From positions 1 to 12,071 of the forward strand of contig JBEKNT010000194.1 of assembly GCA_049522565.1 (NCBI GenBank): a DNA stretch of 12,071 nt, given 5' to 3'. The notes beneath the pieces were generated by a model that saw nothing but the letters and a program-made list of their open reading frames with translations, made no database searches and was not told where the DNA came from. Positions 7,036 to 12,071 of this stretch are shown here, in pieces. The translations under genes and the position numbers were made by a program. This stretch comes from JASHVB01 sp049522565. Lineage in GTDB: Bacteria; Pseudomonadota; Alphaproteobacteria; Acetobacterales; Acetobacteraceae. The number at the start of each line of letters is the position of its first letter. Position 1 is the first letter of the stretch.

Positions 7036-8271
7036 TCAGAACCGTTCGATGCGATAGGGCGATACGTCGAACTCGGGCTGCCGGCCGCTCACGAATGCGG
7101 CAATCAGCCGGCCGGTGATCGGGCCGAGTGTCAGCCCCAGATGCTGATGGCCGAACGCATAATACACATGCGGCGAGCGTGGCGAGCGGCCGATCACCGG
7201 CAGCGAATCCGGAGTGGACGGGCGATAGCCCATCCACTGCCGCGTCACCTGTGCCGACAATCCCGGCAGCACGTCCAGCGCTCGCGGGATCAGGCGGCGG
7301 ATGCGGGAAAAATCCGGCGGCGCATCAAGACCGGCGAGTTCCACGCCGCTGGTCAGCCGAATGCCGTCCTGCATTGGTGCGAGCACGAAACCGCCGCGAT
7401 CGGGAAACACCACCGGGCGGTGCAACTCGCCGGCGTTGCCGCGATCCAGATTCAAATGATAGCCGCGTTCGGTATCGAGCAAGACACGATCGCCGACCTG
7501 GCGCACCAGTTCCTGCGACCAGGCACCGGCGGCGATCACGACCGCGTCGACCTGGCGGTAGCCGAACTCGCAATCGAGCATGACGCCGGCGGGCTCCGGC
7601 GTGATGCCACGCACACGTTCCTGCACCAGCGCACCGCCGATGCGGACGAAGTGTGCGGCATGGGCCTCGGTCAGCTTGCGTGGCGACGTGACGAAGGCGC
7701 TGTCCGGCTGAAACAGCGCCTTTTCGAAACGCGGCGCCAGCGCGGGTTCGAGCTGGCGGATCTCGTCGCCCTCGAGCACGTCGAAGCGCACGCCATTCGC
7801 TGCCATGATAGTGCGGTCGTATTGCGTGGCGGCGAAATTGGCTTCTTTGGCGTAGACCTTCAGCCAGCCGACCGGCCGCACGATGCCATCTGCCCCGGAC
7901 ACCGTAATGAGTTCGCGGTGCGCCTCGTAGGCGCGCGAGACCAGCGGCTGCAGCGCCCGCGCGATCTCCCGCACGCGTTCGTCACGGCCTTCGGACAAAA
8001 AGCGCAGTAGCCAGGGCGCAAGTCTGGGCAGGTAGGACCAGCGCAGCCGCACGGCACTGTCCTTGTCGAACAAGATGCGGCGCAGATCGCGGCGCAGCGC
8101 GGGCGTGCTGTTCGGGACGACGGCGCCGGTGACGATGCCACCGGCATTGCCGAACGATGTCGCGGTGCCGGGCGGACGCGGATCCAGCAGAATGACGTCG
8201 TGGCCTGCGAGGCGCAGGTGCAGCGCGCAACTGACGCCGACGATGCCCGCGCCGACGACCGCGACGCGCAT
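7036..8271 (-). CDS. FAD-dependent oxidoreductase, D-amino acid dehydrogenase (DadA)-like
   Basis: A 411-residue protein of the DAO (D-amino acid oxidase/dehydrogenase) family, close to the usual DadA length. The N-terminal Rossmann motif VVGAGIVG (5-12) ends its second strand at D30, which fits FAD binding. SFGNAGGI (39-46) is the family segment after the dinucleotide fold, AAGAWS (247-252) is the second FAD contact, WMGYRPSTPDSLPVIG (346-361) is the DadA-like C-terminal motif, and GHQHLGLTLGP (374-384) closes the FAD site. It should oxidise a D-amino acid or a cyclic/secondary amine to the imino or keto acid, passing electrons to the respiratory chain; the substrate is not determined. The ATG at 8271 has a strong AGAGG about 8 nt upstream and starts directly with the FAD motif, so the in-frame extension further upstream is rejected. 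It is the first gene of the three-gene operon and lies 88 bp downstream of the acyl-CoA synthetase gene on the same strand. Confidence 0.85.
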   Translation of the reverse strand: MRVAVVGAGIVGVSCALHLRLAGHDVILLDPRPPGTATSFGNAGGIVTGAVVPNSTPALRRDLRRILFDKDSAVRLRWSYLPRLAPWLLRFLSEGRDERVREIARALQPLVSRAYEAHRELITVSGADGIVRPVGWLKVYAKEANFAATQYDRTIMAANGVRFDVLEGDEIRQLEPALAPRFEKALFQPDSAFVTSPRKLTEAHAAHFVRIGGALVQERVRGITPEPAGVMLDCEFGYRQVDAVVIAAGAWSQELVRQVGDRVLLDTERGYHLNLDRGNAGELHRPVVFPDRGGFVLAPMQDGIRLTSGVELAGLDAPPDFSRIRRLIPRALDVLPGLSAQVTRQWMGYRPSTPDSLPVIGRSPRSPHVYYAFGHQHLGLTLGPITGRLIAAFVSGRQPEFDVSPYRIERF

Positions 8272-8359
8272 TTTGCTAACCTCTTCCGTGCGGTGCGCGG
8301 GGCAGGTCACGGTGCGCCAGGACCGAGGGTGAGGGTGAGTGCATCGGCACGTCGCATTC
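8272..8359. other. Gap upstream of the DadA-like gene with short tandem repeat
   Basis: An 88-bp gap between the acyl-CoA synthetase stop and the oxidoreductase start. It contains a hexamer duplication, GAGGGT at 8325-8330 and 8331-8336, followed by a partial third copy. A 5-bp hairpin (8366-8370 with 8374-8378) overlaps the last codons of the synthetase gene but has no U-tract. No convincing promoter is visible, so the oxidoreductase operon may be partly read through from the synthetase gene. Confidence 0.3.
8274..8287 (-). promoter_or_regulatory. Ribosome binding site deciding the start of the DadA-like gene
   Basis: On the minus strand GGAAGAGG lies about 8 nt before the ATG at 8271. This is the strongest Shine-Dalgarno match in the window and supports the short start over the longer open frame. 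Confidence 0.6.
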
Positions 8360-10537
8360 TCACAGGGCGCTACGCGCCGATCTCTCCCACGGCGTGGGCA
8401 AGGGTTGGGAAGGGACAATCAGCGCGTCCACCGCGATGATACGCTCCCCGGCGCAGATCAGCGGATTGACGTCGAGTTCGGCGATCGCATCGCGATGGTC
8501 GGCGGTGAACCGCGCAATACGACAGATCACGTCGGCCAGCCTGTCGAGGTCCACCGCCGGTGCGCCGCGGAACCCGTGCAGCAGCTTCTCACCCTTGAGC
8601 TGACGCAGCAACGCGCGGGCATCGGCATGCGTCACCGGGGCGGGGGCAAGCGCGGTATCTTGCAGAACCTCAACCAGGATGCCGCCAAGACCGACCACCA
8701 CCAACGGTCCGAACAGTGGATCGACGCGGGCGCCAACCACCATCTCCACGCCTTGCGGCACCATCGGCTGCACCAGCACACCGTTGATGTGCGGCGCTGG
8801 CACCACGCGGTTCGCATTTGCCATCACGGCGTCGTAGGCCGCGCGGGTCTCAGCGGCATTCCGCAGGTTCAGGCGTATGACGCCAGCTTCGGTCTTATGC
8901 GGCAGATCAGGCGATTCGACCTTCAGCACCACCGGGTAGCCGAGCGCATCCGCGGCGGCGACCGCCGCGTCGGCGGTTTGCGTCAGGCGCTCGCCCACCA
9001 CTGGAACGCCGTACAACGCCAGCGCCGCCTTCGCTTCGCGTTCGGTCAGCGCTCGGCCCCCAGCAGCGGCGATCATTTCACCTGCCGTGCTCAGCGTTTT
9101 CACCGGTGTCGGCGTGATTGTCTCGGGCGCGGCGGCGCGTTTGTCCGCGCGCCAGGTCCAGGCCGCCAGCGCGGCGAACAACGCGGGCATCGAGCGGAAC
9201 AGTGCGACGCGCTCGGATTCCTCCGCCTCCTTCACGCCCGGTCCTTCCAGCCATTCAGCCTGCCAGGCAATGCAAACGATCTTGCCGGCCTGTTTCGCCA
9301 GCCGGTCATAGACCGGAATGCGCGCGGCCGATGCCGCGTAGCCATAGGTCATCGGCACGACCAGCGTGGCATAGTGCGGATCGTTGAGGAACGCGCCGGC
9401 GCACACGTTCAGCGATTCCGGGTCGTTCAGAATTTGCCCGGTGACATCGCAGGGATTGCGCGCCGCGCCGAAATCCGGGATGCGTGACACCAGCAGGTCG
9501 TGCAACCCTGCACCCGGTTGCGGCATCGGCACGCCGTATTGCTCCGCGCGGTCAGCGGCCATGATCGCCGCGCCGCCGGACGCCGCCACGACCGCCGCGC
9601 CCTTGGCCTTGGGCGGCGGCGCCTTGGCGAAGAACGAAGCAGTCTCCACCAGCGATTCGTAGCTTTCCACCAGCACCGCTCCGGCGCGCTGAAACACCGC
9701 GCGATAGGCGGCGTGTGAGCCGGCGAGCGAACCGGTATGCGACATCGCTGCCGCGGCACCTTCCTCGCCGGTCGCCATCTTGTAGACCACCAGCGGCTTG
9801 TCGCGCTGCCAGGCGTAGTCGGCGGCGAGCAATAGCCGCTCCGGCGAGGCCATGCCTTCGAACACGCAGGCGATCGCGGTGCAGGCCGGATCGTCGGCCA
9901 GATAGCTGACGAAATCCGCCATATCGACGTCGCAGGAATTTCCCGAGGTCAGCACATGGCTGAACGAGGCGCCGCGCACCACCGCCTGCGCCAGTGCCAT
10001 GCCGAGCGCGCCTGACTGACTGATGATACCCACCGCGTGTGGCCGCGGCGATGGGATCGGCGTGATGTTCATGAAGGTGATGCGCGAGTCGAGGACGGCG
10101 TTGACCACCCCGATGCAATTCGGTCCGACGATGCGCAGGCCGGTCTCGCGTGCGATCGCGGCCAGCCGGTCCTGCGCGGCGATGCGGTCCTCGCGGCCCA
10201 TTTCGGCATAGCCGGAGGCGAAGATGATCACCCCGCCGACCCCGGCCTTGACACAGTCCAGCACGATCTCTTCCACCGCGTCGCGTGCGGCGGTAATCAC
10301 CGCGCAATCCGGCACTTCCGGCAGCGCACCGACCGACGGATAGCAGATCTGCTCTTCGATCCTGTCGTAGCGCGCGTTCACCGGATAGGTGCGGCCGGCG
10401 AAATTCTGCTGGTTCAGCAGCACGCGCTCGCCGAACGAGCCGGGGCGGGCCGAGGCGCCGATCACCGCGACGCTTTGCGGATGCAGCAGGCGGCGCAGTT
10501 CTGCGTGGCGATAGACGGTGGTGCGTTGCGTCGGCAT
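8360..10537 (-). CDS. NDP-forming acyl-CoA synthetase (acetate-CoA ligase family), fused alpha and beta domains
   Basis: A 725-residue single-chain acyl-CoA synthetase of the ADP-forming type. The order is CoA-binding Rossmann domain (VAVIGASARPGSFG, 23-36), succinyl-CoA ligase-like domains (GPNCIG 138-143; SQSGALG 173-179; SHTGSLAG 266-273 with H267 as the likely phosphorylated histidine), then an ATP-grasp domain from about 490 (KVESPDLPHKTEAGVIRL 539-556; ELDVNPL 687-693). It makes or uses acyl-CoA with ATP/ADP through a phosphohistidine. The acid could be acetate, a short or branched acid, or an aromatic acid; sequence alone does not say. There is no C-terminal acetyltransferase domain, so it is not a Pat-type fusion. 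The ATG at 10537 has GAGGT (10540-10544) just upstream. It is divergent from the SDR-kynU pair, suggesting it may activate an acid from the same catabolic route. Confidence 0.87.
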   Translation of the reverse strand: MPTQRTTVYRHAELRRLLHPQSVAVIGASARPGSFGERVLLNQQNFAGRTYPVNARYDRIEEQICYPSVGALPEVPDCAVITAARDAVEEIVLDCVKAGVGGVIIFASGYAEMGREDRIAAQDRLAAIARETGLRIVGPNCIGVVNAVLDSRITFMNITPIPSPRPHAVGIISQSGALGMALAQAVVRGASFSHVLTSGNSCDVDMADFVSYLADDPACTAIACVFEGMASPERLLLAADYAWQRDKPLVVYKMATGEEGAAAAMSHTGSLAGSHAAYRAVFQRAGAVLVESYESLVETASFFAKAPPPKAKGAAVVAASGGAAIMAADRAEQYGVPMPQPGAGLHDLLVSRIPDFGAARNPCDVTGQILNDPESLNVCAGAFLNDPHYATLVVPMTYGYAASAARIPVYDRLAKQAGKIVCIAWQAEWLEGPGVKEAEESERVALFRSMPALFAALAAWTWRADKRAAAPETITPTPVKTLSTAGEMIAAAGGRALTEREAKAALALYGVPVVGERLTQTADAAVAAADALGYPVVLKVESPDLPHKTEAGVIRLNLRNAAETRAAYDAVMANANRVVPAPHINGVLVQPMVPQGVEMVVGARVDPLFGPLVVVGLGGILVEVLQDTALAPAPVTHADARALLRQLKGEKLLHGFRGAPAVDLDRLADVICRIARFTADHRDAIAELDVNPLICAGERIIAVDALIVPSQPLPTPWERSARSAL

Positions 10538-10619
10538 GGACCTCGCCCGATTGACGTTCCCTGTTTCCCAGCATACTCACGGGTAACCCGTCCCGCCAAG
10601 AACAGCAGGAAACCCGCGC
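10538..10619. promoter_or_regulatory. Divergent promoter region with a 13-bp palindrome
   Basis: An 82-bp gap between divergent genes. For the minus-strand synthetase there is TTGGCG (10594-10599 read on the minus strand), an 18-nt spacer and TATGCT (10570-10575). For the plus-strand SDR-kynU pair there is TTGACG (10551-10556), a short 15-nt spacer and CATACT (10572-10577). The palindrome ACGGGTAACCCGT (10579-10591; 6-bp arms around one base) lies in the spacer of the first and just after the -10 of the second, so one bound regulator could block both. The promoters are approximate matches only. Confidence 0.4.
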
Positions 10620-11405
10620 ATGTCGTCGTTGTTCGACCTGACCGGCAAGGTCGCAATCGTTACCGGTTCCAGCAAAGGTATTGGCCGTGCCATCGCCGAA
10701 CGGCTGGCAGAGCATGGCGCCAAGGTCGTGGTGTCCAGCCGCAAGGCGGATGCGTGCGAGGCCGTAGCAGCGTCGATCCGCGAACGCGGCGGCGAGGCCA
10801 CGGTGATCCCGTGCCACATCGCGCGCAAGGAGGAACTGCAAAACCTGGTGGACAAGACGATCGCACAGTACGGCGGTTTCGACATCGTCGTAAGCAATGC
10901 CGCGGTGAATCCCTATCTCGGACCGGCGGCGGGTGCGTCCGACGAGGTTTACGAACGCGTCATGGGCGCCAATGTGCGCAGCAACTTCTGGCTGGCCAAC
11001 ATGGTGTGTCCGCACCTGGCGGAACGCGGCGGCGGTTCGTTCATCATCATCTCGTCCGTTGGCGGGTTCCGTGGTTCGGCGTCGCTTGGGCTGTACGCGA
11101 TCTCCAAGGCGGCCGACATGCAGTTGGCACGCAATATCGCGGTGGAGTGGGGGCCGAAAAACGTGCGCGCCAATGCGATCGCGCCGGGCCTCGTGCGCAC
11201 CGACTTCGCGCGCGCGCTGTGGACCGACCCGGTGCGCTATCGCAAGGCAACACGCGACGTGCCGTTGCAGCGCATCGGCGAGCCGGACGAGATCGCCGGC
11301 GCCGCGGTGTTCCTGGCATCGAAGGCCGGCAGTTTCGTCACCGGGCACACGCTGACGGTCGATGGCGGTGCGACGGCGGGCGTGGTGCTGCAGAAGGACG
11401 ACTGA
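10620..11405 (+). CDS. SDR family NAD(P)-dependent oxidoreductase (DHRS4-like)
   Basis: A 261-residue classical short-chain dehydrogenase/reductase of normal length. Cofactor motif TGSSKGIG lies at 15-22, followed by SSRK (39-42); basic residues there often mean NADPH preference. The usual NNAG is replaced by SNAAVNPY (92-99), as in DHRS4-like carbonyl reductases. The catalytic tetrad is N118, S146, Y159 and K163 (YAISK), and the C-terminal TVDGG motif is present, so the enzyme should be active. Its natural substrate is unknown; DHRS4 relatives reduce ketones, aldehydes or retinal-like compounds. The ATG at 10620 has AGGA about 9 nt upstream. Its stop codon is directly followed by the GTG of kynU, so the two are almost certainly one operon, which hints that the substrate lies in or near tryptophan/kynurenine breakdown. 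It is predicted cytoplasmic. Confidence 0.88.
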   Translation: MSSLFDLTGKVAIVTGSSKGIGRAIAERLAEHGAKVVVSSRKADACEAVAASIRERGGEATVIPCHIARKEELQNLVDKTIAQYGGFDIVVSNAAVNPYLGPAAGASDEVYERVMGANVRSNFWLANMVCPHLAERGGGSFIIISSVGGFRGSASLGLYAISKAADMQLARNIAVEWGPKNVRANAIAPGLVRTDFARALWTDPVRYRKATRDVPLQRIGEPDEIAGAAVFLASKAGSFVTGHTLTVDGGATAGVVLQKDD

Positions 11406-12071
11406 GTGCCGCGCGTCACTAGCGAGGCTCTGGCGGCGCTGGACGCTGCCGATGCGCTGGCGCCGTTCCGTGACCGGTTCGTGTTGCCGGAGGGGGTGAT
11501 CTATCTCGATGGCAATTCGCTCGGCCCCGTGCCGAAGGCGACGCCGGGTCGGATCGCCGAGATGGTGGAGCGTGAGTGGGGCGGGTCGCTGATCCGCGCC
11601 TGGACGGAGCATCGCTGGATCGATCTGCCGATGCGAGTCGGTGAGAAGATCGGCCGGTTGATCGGTGCCGCCCCGGGCAGCACGCTGGTGGCGGATTCCA
11701 CGTCGGTGAACCTGTTCAAGCTCCTGGCGGCGGCGTTGGATGCGCGGCCAGGGCGACCCGTGATCCTGACGGAGACTGGTAATTTCCCCACCGATCTGTA
11801 CATGGCGCAAGGCCTGGCGGCGCTGCTGGGCCGTGGCCATGCGTTGCGTGTCGTGAGTGATCCGTTGCCCGCTCTGGGGCCGGATGTCGCGGTACTGATG
11901 CTGACACATGTGAACTACCGCAGCGGCGCGATGCACGACATGGCGGCCGTGACCAGCGCTGCCCACGCGGCGGGTGCGCTGGTGTTGTGGGATTTGTCGC
12001 ATTCGGTCGGCGCGGTGCCGTTGCAGCTTGGGGCGGACGGTGTCGATCTGGCGGTCGGCTGCGGCTACAAG
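11406..12071 (+). CDS. kynU: Kynureninase, 3'-truncated by the window edge
   Basis: The first 222 residues of a PLP-dependent kynureninase, a protein of about 400-420 residues. It hydrolyses L-kynurenine to anthranilate and L-alanine (or 3-hydroxykynurenine to 3-hydroxyanthranilate) in tryptophan catabolism. Family motifs are YLDGNSLGP (33-41), DSTSVNLFK (97-105), NFPTDLYMAQG (126-136), THVNYRSGAMHDM (167-179), WDLSHSVGAVP (195-205) and CGYK (219-222). By comparison with known kynureninases D196, H199 and Y221 contact PLP and K222, the last codon in the window, forms the Schiff base. The start is GTG at 11406, directly after the TGA of the SDR gene, with AAGGA about 9 nt upstream; no ATG fits better because YLDGN must sit near residue 33. 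The frame is open to the end and intact as far as visible. Confidence 0.93.
   Translation, partial: MPRVTSEALAALDAADALAPFRDRFVLPEGVIYLDGNSLGPVPKATPGRIAEMVEREWGGSLIRAWTEHRWIDLPMRVGEKIGRLIGAAPGSTLVADSTSVNLFKLLAAALDARPGRPVILTETGNFPTDLYMAQGLAALLGRGHALRVVSDPLPALGPDVAVLMLTHVNYRSGAMHDMAAVTSAAHAAGALVLWDLSHSVGAVPLQLGADGVDLAVGCGYK

Noticed and set aside
6178..8010. A 610-codon open frame on the plus strand
   Set aside because: It is antisense to the ATP-grasp-like and FAD oxidoreductase genes, has no recognisable motif, and mirrors their codon bias.
8386..8398. Small palindrome CCCACGGCGTGGG
   Set aside because: It falls inside the coding end of the synthetase gene and lacks a U-tract, so a regulatory role is not supported.
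8339..9487. A 382-codon plus-strand frame
   Set aside because: It is antisense to the C-terminal half of the acyl-CoA synthetase and has a His/Arg/Gln-rich shadow composition.
10037..11422. A 461-codon plus-strand frame overlapping the SDR gene
   Set aside because: Its first half is antisense to the synthetase and its second half is the SDR gene read in another frame, giving an Arg/Gly-rich translation with no domain.
9552..12002. An 816-codon open frame on the minus strand across the synthetase start, SDR and kynU genes
   Set aside because: It is antisense to kynU and SDR, whose motifs are unmistakable, and out of frame with the synthetase. Its Arg/Ala/Gly/His-rich low-quality translation is typical of a high-GC shadow frame.

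Overview
The window looks like chromosomal DNA from a GC-rich, hopanoid-producing alphaproteobacterium. Acetobacteraceae or a close relative is my best guess. The signs are the hopanoid gene hpnK, strong G/C bias at third codon positions, a C-rich palindromic intergenic repeat of a kind common in such genomes, and a kynurenine-pathway gene. This rests on gene content and base composition; no 16S or marker gene is present.

Layout: hpnK (31-834, +) is the end of a hopanoid side-chain modification cluster that continues off the left edge. It converges on a secreted endonuclease/exonuclease/phosphatase-family protein (999-1889, -). Between them lies an imperfect palindromic element of about 110-140 bp that probably also acts as a two-way terminator. 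Upstream of the nuclease on the same strand is a long AI-2E/PerM-family membrane protein with an extra C-terminal soluble domain and a Pro/Gln-rich tail (1935-3893, -). A 216-bp gap with a strong GC hairpin separates it from a compact three-gene minus-strand operon, read from right to left: a DadA-like FAD oxidoreductase (7036-8271), an uncharacterised protein with ATP-grasp-like features (6106-7032), and a 663-residue PD-(D/E)XK nuclease-like/DUF2075 helicase-like fusion (4110-6101). Their junctions are only 3 and 4 nt. This operon is the least conventional part of the window.

To its right is an NDP-forming acyl-CoA synthetase with all domains in one chain (8360-10537, -). It is divergent from an SDR dehydrogenase (10620-11405, +), which abuts with zero spacing a kynureninase gene (kynU, 11406 to the window end, +). 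The kynU reading frame is cut by the window edge exactly at the predicted PLP-binding lysine. The 82-bp divergent gap holds plausible promoters for both directions and a 13-bp palindrome suited to an operator.

The right-hand half therefore looks catabolic (D-amino acid or imino acid oxidation, acyl-CoA activation, tryptophan/kynurenine breakdown), with a possible nucleic-acid-processing or defence-type gene in the oxidoreductase operon. No tRNA, rRNA, CRISPR array, transposase gene or prophage gene was seen. Several very long open frames antisense to these genes (up to about 816 codons) are judged to be high-GC artefacts.
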